DNA of 25,641 nucleotides from an uncultured Mesocricetibacter sp. Its GTDB lineage: Bacteria > Pseudomonadota > Gammaproteobacteria > Enterobacterales > Pasteurellaceae. Of the stretch, positions 1 through 6,427 are shown piece by piece (positions within the stretch are counted from its first letter, which is position 1; every line of letters starts with the position of its first letter). Below the pieces are notes generated by a model. That model saw only the letters and a program-made list of their open reading frames with translations, was not told where the DNA came from and did no database searches. The stretch spans positions 1 to 25,641 of the forward strand of contig CAJPST010000006.1 of assembly GCA_905373425.1 (NCBI GenBank), in the 5' to 3' direction. The position numbers and the translations under genes were made by a program.

Positions 1-1
1 G

Positions 2-643
2 CTCATTATTCAAGCATTAGTTGGTATATGGCTGGTTATAGGTTTAGCATTTCACTTAGCCGCAGTAGGGTTAATCGGATTAAGCGTAATTATTTTTGCC
101 ACATCGCTATGTGGCGTTACTACCGAACATGCGCTTGGACGTGCTTTCCAGGAATCCTTGCCTTTCACCGCGTTATTAGTGGTGTTCTTCTCCGTTGTAG
201 CGGTTATTATCGATCAAAATCTATTCGCCCCGATTATTCAATTCGTACTGGCTGCCTCCGAAAGTGCGCAACTGATGCTGTTTTATGTCTTTAACGGCTT
301 GTTGTCTGCTATTTCAGATAACGTTTTCGTTGGTACCGTCTATATCAATGAAGCGAAAAATGCTTTACAAGCAGGTAGTATCACACGGGAACAATTCGAT
401 TTATTGGCCGTAGCAATCAACACCGGGACAAACCTACCGTCCGTTGCGACACCGAACGGTCAGGCGGCATTTTTATTCCTATTAACTTCATCTTTAGCAC
501 CGCTAATTCGCTTATCTTATGGTAGAATGGTCTATATGGCCCTCCCTTATACTATTGTGCTAGCGCTAGTCGGTTTGCTATCTGTTGAATTTTTTCTGCC
601 GTCGTTTACCCAATGGCTATTACAAATAGGCATAATAAATTAA
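2..643 (+). CDS. nhaB: Na+/H+ antiporter NhaB, C-terminal part
   Basis: Inner-membrane sodium/proton antiporter, exporting Na+ in exchange for H+. The open frame runs in from the window edge, so the start and roughly the first 300 residues of the usual ~510 are missing; 213 codons are visible. The visible part is a chain of hydrophobic helices containing the NhaB-like stretch FNGLLSAISDNVFVGTVYIN (about residues 96-115 of the visible part) and NTGTNLPSVATPNGQAAFLF. The frame is open from base 2, and an ATG at 158 is only an internal Met. dsbB follows after 19 bases on the same strand, an order familiar in Pasteurellaceae, suggesting cotranscription. No lesion is seen in the visible part. Confidence 0.93.
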   Translation, partial: LIIQALVGIWLVIGLAFHLAAVGLIGLSVIIFATSLCGVTTEHALGRAFQESLPFTALLVVFFSVVAVIIDQNLFAPIIQFVLAASESAQLMLFYVFNGLLSAISDNVFVGTVYINEAKNALQAGSITREQFDLLAVAINTGTNLPSVATPNGQAAFLFLLTSSLAPLIRLSYGRMVYMALPYTIVLALVGLLSVEFFLPSFTQWLLQIGIIN

Positions 644-662
644 TATTATTAAGGAAAATAAA

Positions 663-1208
663 ATGCTAAATTATCTTAAAACGCTCTCGACTCACCGTGG
701 TGGTTGGTTTCTGTTATTATGTTCCGCCTTGGTTTTAGAAGCGGTGGCGTTTTATTTTCAACACGGAATGGGGCTTGCCCCTTGCGTAATGTGTATTTAC
801 GAACGTGTTGCACTGTTTGGCATCGCCTTTGCCGGATTATTCGGATTATTTCTACCAAACTTTATTGTTTTTCGCCTACTTGCATTGCTAATCGGTGGCT
901 TCAGTGCGGTGAAAGGCATCGCGCTTGCCGTTAAACACATTGATTACCAAACCAACCCGGGACCTTGGAATCAATGTTCTTACATAGTCGAATTTCCGCG
1001 AGCATTTCCGTTAGATAAATGGTTCCCGTCACTATTTGAGCCAAGTGGTTCTTGTAGCGAAATCCCTTGGCAATTTTTAGGATTCTCAATGGCGCAATGG
1101 ATTTTATTTATCTTCGCTTGTTATGCGTTGTTATTTGTTGTGTTATTTATTAGCCAGTTCAAACGCACACCAAATATTTATTCGCGCAGTCGTCGTATTT
1201 TTAAATAA
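663..1208 (+). CDS. dsbB: Disulfide bond formation protein DsbB
   Basis: Inner-membrane quinone reductase that reoxidises DsbA, passing electrons to the respiratory quinone pool. The 181-residue product (E. coli 176) has four hydrophobic helices and the two functional cysteine pairs in the expected places: C41-V-M-C44 in the first periplasmic loop, and C105 with C131 in the second. R48 follows in the conserved YER motif, a residue linked to quinone interaction in E. coli. The start is ATG 663 with AAGGAAAA 9-10 bases upstream. It lies 19 bases after nhaB. The gene converges on the small exported-protein gene at 1257-1598, with a DNA uptake signal in the 48-base gap and no strong terminator hairpin. 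Confidence 0.96.
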   Translation: MLNYLKTLSTHRGGWFLLLCSALVLEAVAFYFQHGMGLAPCVMCIYERVALFGIAFAGLFGLFLPNFIVFRLLALLIGGFSAVKGIALAVKHIDYQTNPGPWNQCSYIVEFPRAFPLDKWFPSLFEPSGSCSEIPWQFLGFSMAQWILFIFACYALLFVVLFISQFKRTPNIYSRSRRIFK

Positions 1209-1220
1209 CATTTAACCTCA

Positions 1221-1229
1221 AAGTGCGGT
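1221..1229 (+). repeat. DNA uptake signal sequence, forward core
   Basis: Exact AAGTGCGGT preceded by A and followed by an AT-rich flank, in the gap between the convergent dsbB and the small exported-protein gene. This is the Haemophilus-type uptake signal. Confidence 0.9.
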
Positions 1230-1256
1230 GTATTTTTACTGAGTTTTGCACGGCTG

Positions 1257-1598
1257 CTATTTTGATAAATAGAGCTTCATCGCGTTATTTGAGGCGTCAA
1301 TGTATATGCGAAAAGATTTGTGTTTGCCGTTTTGCCCTAATCGGGGTGGTACGAACGCCTCTTTCGGTTGGTAAGACACAAGGAAATATGATTTATTTTG
1401 CACATCTCGCACAGGAATGATTGAAATGTTATAAAAACTCCCATCATAACCGTGCTTGTTCGTTTCCTGTTCGGATAAAGTCAATAAATGCCGATATTGA
1501 CTGCCATCTTTTAGTGGTTCGCCATATTCTGCAATTTGTATTTCAGCCACCGCACCGCCCGTCATTAATATAAAATATAATAAAAAGAGCCTACGCAT
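1257..1598 (-). CDS. Small exported protein of unknown function
   Basis: 113 residues that I do not recognise as a named family. Residues 1-18 form a signal peptide (MRRLFLLYFILMTGGAVA, cleavage likely before EIQI). The mature part is about 95 residues, has no cysteines, and contains an RHLLTLSEQE stretch and a C-terminal segment RIYIDASNNAMKLYLSK that looks like beta strands. The start at 1598 is supported by GGAGTG 5 bases upstream. It begins 13 bases after the ftsP stop on the same strand, so it is probably the third gene of a plsC-ftsP-X unit. That placement suggests an envelope role, perhaps linked to FtsP, but this is inference only. The composition (small, exported, predicted beta) would also suit a chaperone-like or inhibitor-like periplasmic protein. 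Confidence 0.8.
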   Translation of the reverse strand: MRRLFLLYFILMTGGAVAEIQIAEYGEPLKDGSQYRHLLTLSEQETNKHGYDGSFYNISIIPVRDVQNKSYFLVSYQPKEAFVPPRLGQNGKHKSFRIYIDASNNAMKLYLSK

Positions 1599-1611
1599 TT
1601 TTACACTCCAA

Positions 1612-3009
1612 TTACTGAACCACCATTAACCCAACAGCACCTTTGTCTGCCTGCATTAAGTCCGCAGAGCCGAAAAAAAACGGCTTGGTATTGGAAGATA
1701 AATTATTAAACTGAATAAGAACCTGCACTTTACCATCAACCCTAATCGAATCTTTCCAGACTAATCGACTGGGTTCTGTATTTTGTCCATTAACGGATTC
1801 CACGACAAACCTTGCACCTTGCACTCGGAAAGCCGTCGGCGTACTACTGGTCAATACCCAACGCTCCGTTGAATTTAATTTAGCATATACGTCTATTTGT
1901 CTCGGATCAAAGTGTTTTTGATTAAGCATGGCATTAGCCGCATCTAGCTCAAATTCACGGGTTTGAGCAATATTCTTTGGCAATACGACAGTGTCGGCGA
2001 ACTGAGTCTGCGGTTTGTTATTGAAAGCGGAAACCGAGCCTTCAGGACGCAGCTCCAACACCGTATTATCGCTTAACTCATTACCTGAACCTAAAAGCAT
2101 ACTAAGATTATCAATGAAGCCACGCTTTTGTCCGGCAATCAATGTCGCATTGCCACCTTCATTCATATCCACTAAAATTTCCGCCCGTTCGCCCATGCCG
2201 AGCCATAGGGATTTAACACTTTGCGCTTGTGGTAAAAAACCCTGATCTTGCGCAATTAGCAACATTTCACGCTCATCATCAAAGCGCAATTCGTAAGCTC
2301 TTGAAAGGGAAGCGTTTAAGATACGTAGGCGAATCCAGCCACGTTCTATATTAAGAAAGGGAGTTTGCTGTCCATTCACAAACAGGCGATCTCCCAAAAA
2401 GTGCGGTTCGTTTTGGTGGAATAATTGCATCCCTGCATTATTAAGTGCTAAGTCCTGCAAAATTAACGGAATATCATTCACTCCGTATTTGTTCGGTAGC
2501 TGTGCTTTGCGGCTATGTTCATCTTCCACAACCCACAAACCGACCAATCCTCGATAGACTTGATAAGCGGAATTTGCCAACGTGCAGGCATGATAAAAAC
2601 AAGTGGAGGCAGATTGGGTTATCGGCACAATCGGCGACCATGATTGCCCCGTTTGCAAAGGCTGATTTGTTCCGCCGAGAAGTTCGCTTGCCACCTGCAA
2701 GCCCTGAATATTCATCGCCACAGGTTGAGGCAAATTATTACGGTAAGTTAATTTAACAAAATCGCCTTTGTTCACTTTCACCGTTGGGCCAAGATATTGC
2801 CCATTAAATCCCCACACATCAACCAAATTATCCTGTAATTTCACCTGAGTGCTTTCCATTCCGAGCAACACCGGCTTACCGCGGCGACTTTCTAATAATG
2901 GCGGAATGGTTAACGGTTGACGGCTTGCTGCCAATAATGATTGAGGCAAGCTTAAAAGTGCGGTGGAAATTAATGTCGTTTTGAACAACCGACGGCGCGC
3001 CTGATTCAT
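1612..3009 (-). CDS. ftsP: Cell division protein FtsP (SufI), multicopper-oxidase fold
   Basis: Periplasmic protein of the multicopper oxidase superfamily that, in E. coli, stabilises the divisome under stress. The 465-residue product (E. coli 470) begins with a twin-arginine export signal: RRRLFK at residues 5-10, then a moderately hydrophobic stretch ending SLLAA. Three cupredoxin-like domains follow. The N-terminal domain has the VWGFNGQYLGPTVKV motif that in true oxidases precedes copper ligands, but the usual HxH copper-binding pairs are largely absent (for example MNIQGLQV where an HWHG-type motif would sit). This agrees with SufI/FtsP lacking copper. The start at 3009 overlaps the plsC stop by one base (TAATG), indicating translational coupling. 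Confidence 0.93.
   Translation of the reverse strand: MNQARRRLFKTTLISTALLSLPQSLLAASRQPLTIPPLLESRRGKPVLLGMESTQVKLQDNLVDVWGFNGQYLGPTVKVNKGDFVKLTYRNNLPQPVAMNIQGLQVASELLGGTNQPLQTGQSWSPIVPITQSASTCFYHACTLANSAYQVYRGLVGLWVVEDEHSRKAQLPNKYGVNDIPLILQDLALNNAGMQLFHQNEPHFLGDRLFVNGQQTPFLNIERGWIRLRILNASLSRAYELRFDDEREMLLIAQDQGFLPQAQSVKSLWLGMGERAEILVDMNEGGNATLIAGQKRGFIDNLSMLLGSGNELSDNTVLELRPEGSVSAFNNKPQTQFADTVVLPKNIAQTREFELDAANAMLNQKHFDPRQIDVYAKLNSTERWVLTSSTPTAFRVQGARFVVESVNGQNTEPSRLVWKDSIRVDGKVQVLIQFNNLSSNTKPFFFGSADLMQADKGAVGLMVVQ
2399..2407 (+). repeat. DNA uptake signal sequence, forward core (inside ftsP)
   Basis: Exact AAGTGCGGT within the ftsP coding region, in sense on the opposite strand. Confidence 0.85.
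2956..2964 (+). repeat. DNA uptake signal sequence, forward core (inside ftsP)
   Basis: Exact AAGTGCGGT near the 5' end of ftsP, falling in the region that encodes the Tat signal peptide. Confidence 0.85.
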
Positions 3010-3746
3010 TACGATGCCTTATTTTCTTTACTTTGCGCCAACTCCGCATCTAATTCGGCAATGCGTTTTGCCATCACAGCATGGCAATGCTCCGCAAATT
3101 CACGTACGTTTTCCTTGCTGTAATGACGGCTGTCAATCGGCTCCATCAGTTCACAAATTACCTTGCCGTTATTCCAGCGGTTTAAATCCACTTGATTATG
3201 GGTTGTCGAGCATACCACCGGTACAACCGGTACGCCCGCTGCGATTGCCGCATGAAATGCGCCGGTTTTAAATGGCAATAAACCACGTCCACGACTACGT
3301 GTGCCTTCAGGAAACATCCACACCGACACATTATCTTCTTGAATCCGACGGGCTAATTCCGCCATTGTGCTGTGCGCTTTACTCCGATTCTCACGATCCA
3401 ACAAAATATTTCCTGTAATCCAATAAACTAGCCCGAAAAAAGGAATCCAAATCAGACTCTTTTTACCTACGCTGACTGTACGTGGCATAACCATATACGA
3501 AATCGTCACCATATCGTAATTGTTCTGATGATTACCGATATAAATACAAGGCCCAACGTTATAGGCGTTCGGCTCAAAGCGGTGTTCCACCTGTAAGCCG
3601 AAGAACGGATATAACCGTCCGAACCAACGCGCCACCACTCCCACATTACTAGGATGGCGAAAACGAATTAACGAATACAACGTTCCAACCACACTGATGA
3701 CAATGCAACAGAAAATAACTACAATCGCACGAAGTACTATCAACAT
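3009..3746 (-). CDS. plsC: 1-acyl-sn-glycerol-3-phosphate acyltransferase PlsC
   Basis: Inner-membrane enzyme that transfers an acyl chain to lysophosphatidic acid, giving phosphatidic acid, the second step of phospholipid synthesis. It has 245 residues, the same as E. coli PlsC. Visible motifs are an N-terminal hydrophobic anchor (residues 1-27), the catalytic HX4D box H73-QNNY-D78, and the acceptor-phosphate motif FPEGTRS at residues 145-151, followed by PFKTGAFHAA and GVPVVPVV. It is the first gene of the leftward plsC-ftsP-small protein unit, and its stop overlaps the ftsP start. It diverges from lpxH, another envelope-lipid gene, across a ~108-base spacer. Confidence 0.96.
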   Translation of the reverse strand: MLIVLRAIVVIFCCIVISVVGTLYSLIRFRHPSNVGVVARWFGRLYPFFGLQVEHRFEPNAYNVGPCIYIGNHQNNYDMVTISYMVMPRTVSVGKKSLIWIPFFGLVYWITGNILLDRENRSKAHSTMAELARRIQEDNVSVWMFPEGTRSRGRGLLPFKTGAFHAAIAAGVPVVPVVCSTTHNQVDLNRWNNGKVICELMEPIDSRHYSKENVREFAEHCHAVMAKRIAELDAELAQSKENKAS

Positions 3747-3782
3747 AAATTTATAACCTTAAAAAATGGGTAAATTATTGTA

Positions 3783-3810
3783 TTTCAAAACATGGAATAA
3801 GGCATAATAT
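3783..3810 (+). promoter_or_regulatory. Candidate promoter for lpxH
   Basis: TTTCAA (3783-3788) and TAATAT (3805-3810) are separated by 16 bases in the spacer between divergent plsC and lpxH, 45 bases before the lpxH start. The match is fair only, and the region is AT-rich, so chance is possible. Confidence 0.3.
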
Positions 3811-3854
3811 TATCTGTTATAACCCATAGCGTTTCAACCAAGAAGAGAATTTTG

Positions 3855-4613
3855 ATGAAAAAAACCTACTTTATCGCCGATCTACACCTCAGCGAAACGC
3901 GTCAAAATTTGACCGCACTTTTTATAGATTTTATGCAGCACCTCGCCCCACAGGCGGATGCAGTTTATATTTTGGGAGATTTATTTGATTTCTGGATTGG
4001 CGATGATGAGAAATCTACTTTAATTGAACAAGTACAACACAGTATTCGCACATTGACCGAACAAGGTGTGCCTTGTTATTTTATCCACGGCAACCGGGAT
4101 TTTCTAATCGGACAGACATTTGCAAAAGCTTGTGGTTTACAGTTACTCCCTGATTACCAACGTATTGATCTATATGGCCGCGCAACCTTGCTTTGTCATG
4201 GCGATACACTTTGTATTGATGACAAAAAATATCAACAATTTCGTCGGAAAGTTCATCAAAAATGGCGGCAACGACTGTTTTTGTGTTTATCGCTCAAAGT
4301 GCGGTTAAAAATCGCTCAAAAAATTCGTCTGAAAAGCCTAGCTGATAAACAACACAAGCTGTCTGAAATTATGGACGTTAACCAAGATTTTGTACGACAA
4401 ATTATGGATCAATTTGATGTGACATGCCTAATTCACGGACATACGCACCGAGAAAATATCCATAAAATCCTACCGTCTTTTACAGCAAAAGATAGCGTTC
4501 AAACAGAACACGTCCGAATCGTGCTAGGTGACTGGCATGACAATTACGCATCAATTTTAGAAGTAAGTCCGCAAGGATACGAGTTTAAAGATAAAAAATG
4601 CGTTAGAGAATAA
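3855..4613 (+). CDS. lpxH: UDP-2,3-diacylglucosamine diphosphatase LpxH
   Basis: Calcineurin-like metallophosphoesterase of lipid A synthesis: it cleaves UDP-2,3-diacylglucosamine to lipid X and UMP on the cytoplasmic face of the inner membrane. The 252-residue product (E. coli 240) shows all metal-site motifs: D9-L-H11, GD42LFDFW, GN80RD, HGDTLCIDD and the C-terminal HGHTHREN. I use ATG 3855, because AGAAGAG lies about 8 bases upstream; the TTG directly before it (3852) is in frame but unneeded. A bidirectional terminator lies 28 bases after the stop. The gene contains two uptake signals (3912, 4297). Confidence 0.95.
   Translation: MKKTYFIADLHLSETRQNLTALFIDFMQHLAPQADAVYILGDLFDFWIGDDEKSTLIEQVQHSIRTLTEQGVPCYFIHGNRDFLIGQTFAKACGLQLLPDYQRIDLYGRATLLCHGDTLCIDDKKYQQFRRKVHQKWRQRLFLCLSLKVRLKIAQKIRLKSLADKQHKLSEIMDVNQDFVRQIMDQFDVTCLIHGHTHRENIHKILPSFTAKDSVQTEHVRIVLGDWHDNYASILEVSPQGYEFKDKKCVRE
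3912..3920 (-). repeat. DNA uptake signal sequence, reverse core (inside lpxH)
   Basis: Exact ACCGCACTT followed by a T run, near the 5' end of lpxH. Confidence 0.85.
4297..4305 (+). repeat. DNA uptake signal sequence, forward core (inside lpxH)
   Basis: Exact AAGTGCGGT with a preceding A and an A-rich right flank, inside lpxH. The next exact core is at 12141, leaving a 7.8-kb stretch with only one-mismatch copies (6197, 8853). Confidence 0.85.
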
Positions 4614-4640
4614 TCGGATACGAATTAAAAAACATAAATA

Positions 4641-4670
4641 AAAAACGGCATACCCAAGCATGCCGTTTTT
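4641..4670. terminator. Bidirectional intrinsic terminator between lpxH and efp
   Basis: A perfect 11-base inverted repeat (AAAAACGGCAT at 4641-4651, ATGCCGTTTTT at 4660-4670) with an 8-base loop. It gives a GC-rich stem with a T run on either strand. It lies between the convergent lpxH stop (4613) and efp stop (4684), so it can end both transcripts. Confidence 0.9.
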
Positions 4671-4683
4671 AGAAATTTTCCCA

Positions 4684-5250
4684 TTACTTCACACGAGAAA
4701 CATACTCGCCGGAACGGGTATCGACTTTGATTACTTCACCAATTTGCACAAATAATGGCACTTTCACTACTGCGCCTGTGCTTAACGTGGCAGGTTTGCC
4801 ACCTGTACCAGCAGTATCACCTTTCAGACCCGGATCGGTGTCAATAATTTCCAATTCGACGAAATTTGGTGGAGTAACGGAGATTGGTGCGCCGTTCCAT
4901 AAAGTCACGATGCATTCCGCTTGATCCAATAACCATTTTTCCGCATCACCGATAGCTTTAGCATCCGCTGAGTATTGCTCAAATGTCTCAGGGTGCATAA
5001 AATACCAAAACGCTTCGTCTTTATAAGAATAGTTTAGGTTTAAATCCATAACATCCGCTGCTTCAACGGAAGTTCCCGATTTAAAGTTTACGTCCAATAC
5101 TTTGCCTGAAATTAATTTACGAATGCGCGTGCGGGTAAATGCTTGGCCTTTACCCGGTTTAACAAATTCATTTTCAACAATTACGCAAGGCTCGCCGTCC
5201 TGCATAAATTTTAGACCCGGTTTAAAATCACTGGTAGTATATGTAGCCAT
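4684..5250 (-). CDS. efp: Translation elongation factor P
   Basis: Ribosome-binding factor that relieves stalling at consecutive prolines. It has 188 residues, as in E. coli, with an N-terminal KOW-like domain and two OB-fold domains. The lysine that receives the beta-lysyl group is present: K34 in KPGKGQAF, in the loop that reaches the peptidyl transferase centre. The conserved C-terminal GEVIKVDTRSGEYVSRVK is also present. The start at 5250 has GAGG 5 bases upstream. The gene diverges from epmB, which encodes the lysine 2,3-aminomutase that makes the beta-lysine donor. EpmA, the ligase, is not in the window. Confidence 0.98.
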   Translation of the reverse strand: MATYTTSDFKPGLKFMQDGEPCVIVENEFVKPGKGQAFTRTRIRKLISGKVLDVNFKSGTSVEAADVMDLNLNYSYKDEAFWYFMHPETFEQYSADAKAIGDAEKWLLDQAECIVTLWNGAPISVTPPNFVELEIIDTDPGLKGDTAGTGGKPATLSTGAVVKVPLFVQIGEVIKVDTRSGEYVSRVK

Positions 5251-5274
5251 GTTATCCTCAATTTGATAGAGCTA

Positions 5275-5303
5275 GTTTTATAAAAGTGCATATTTTAACT
5301 CAA
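5275..5303 (-). promoter_or_regulatory. Candidate efp promoter lying over the epmB start
   Basis: On the minus strand, TTGAGT (5303-5298) and TAAAAC (5280-5275) are 17 bases apart; TATAAA at 5282-5277 is an alternative -10. The element overlaps the first codons of epmB because the two start codons are only 35 bases apart. Confidence 0.35.
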
Positions 5304-6308
5304 AATAACCCGATTAGAGAAGAACAAAAAACAGCAAATTGGTTAGAAATTCTTGCCGATGCTGTTTCTGATCCGAAAGAATTGTTACATATCTTGGAGC
5401 TACCCATTGAAAAATTTGAAAAAAGTATTGCCGCACGACAGTTATTCCCGTTGCGTGTTCCGCGTCCTTTCATTGAAAAAATGGAAAAAGGCAACCCGAA
5501 GGATCCGCTTTTTTTACAAGTCATGTCACTTGAACAAGAATTTATTGTTGCCGAAGGGTTCGATAAAGATCCTTTAGAAGAGCAAAACACCGCGGCTCCC
5601 AATATATTACATAAATATCATAACCGTTTGTTATTAATGGTAAAAGGTGGGTGCGCGGTCAATTGTCGTTATTGCTTCCGACGCCATTTCCCCTATCATC
5701 AAAACAAAGGTAATAAAGCGAACTGGCAACAAGCTTTGGATTACATTGCTCAAAATCCTCAAATTGAGGAAGTGATTTTATCGGGCGGAGATCCGCTAAT
5801 GGCAAAAGATCATGAATTGGATTGGTTAATAAAACGGTTAGAAAACATACCGCACTTAAGTCGTCTTCGGATCCATACCCGTTTACCGGTAGTAATCCCT
5901 CAGCGTATCACTGATGAATTTTGCCAAATTTTAGCCGACAGTCGTTTGCAAACTTTATTGGTAACACATATTAATCATGCTAACGAAATTGATGATATAT
6001 TATCTACTGCCATGGCAAAATTAAGAAATGTCGGCGTAACTTTACTTAATCAATCTGTATTATTAAAAAATATTAACGACGATGCATACATATTAAAAAA
6101 ACTGAGCGAAAAGTTATTCCGGATTGGTATTTTGCCCTATTATTTACACCTATTGGATAAGGTGGAAGGCGCGAGCCATTTTTATATTAATGATGAAAGT
6201 GCGGCGGAAATTTATCGAGTTTTACAAAGCCTGACATCAGGCTATCTGGTGCCCAAATTGGCGCGTGAAATTGCCAATTTACCGAACAAAACTCTCTATT
6301 TGGCATAA
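5286..6308 (+). CDS. epmB: EF-P beta-lysylation protein EpmB (lysine 2,3-aminomutase)
   Basis: Radical SAM, PLP-dependent enzyme that converts L-lysine to (R)-beta-lysine, which EpmA attaches to K34 of EF-P. The 340-residue product (E. coli 342) has the radical SAM cluster motif in GGCAVNCRYCFRRHF (CxxxCxxC), the SAM-binding SGGDPLMAKD, and the LLDKVEGASHF region with the PLP lysine expected just upstream of the C-terminal GYLVPKLAREI block. I use GTG 5286 (MHILTQNNPIREE), which aligns with the E. coli N-terminus; an in-frame stop at 5244 excludes longer forms. No clear Shine-Dalgarno precedes it, suggesting weak translation initiation. Confidence 0.94.
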   Translation: MHILTQNNPIREEQKTANWLEILADAVSDPKELLHILELPIEKFEKSIAARQLFPLRVPRPFIEKMEKGNPKDPLFLQVMSLEQEFIVAEGFDKDPLEEQNTAAPNILHKYHNRLLLMVKGGCAVNCRYCFRRHFPYHQNKGNKANWQQALDYIAQNPQIEEVILSGGDPLMAKDHELDWLIKRLENIPHLSRLRIHTRLPVVIPQRITDEFCQILADSRLQTLLVTHINHANEIDDILSTAMAKLRNVGVTLLNQSVLLKNINDDAYILKKLSEKLFRIGILPYYLHLLDKVEGASHFYINDESAAEIYRVLQSLTSGYLVPKLAREIANLPNKTLYLA

Positions 6309-6380
6309 ATTAATGATATTCACGCCATTTTTGCATAGGCAAACTGTAAAATTTCCGATAGAATAGATAAGATTATGACT

Positions 6381-6398
6381 GCGCATTTAAATATGCGC
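6381..6398 (+). other. Hairpin in the oapA leader
   Basis: GCGCAT (6381-6386) and ATGCGC (6393-6398) form a 6-bp GC-rich stem with a 6-base loop, 30 bases before the oapA start. It could be a leader structure or a weak terminator for epmB. No T run follows, so I favour a leader structure. Confidence 0.35.
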
Positions 6399-6427
6399 CC
6401 ATCTATTTTCAACACTTGAGGTATATC

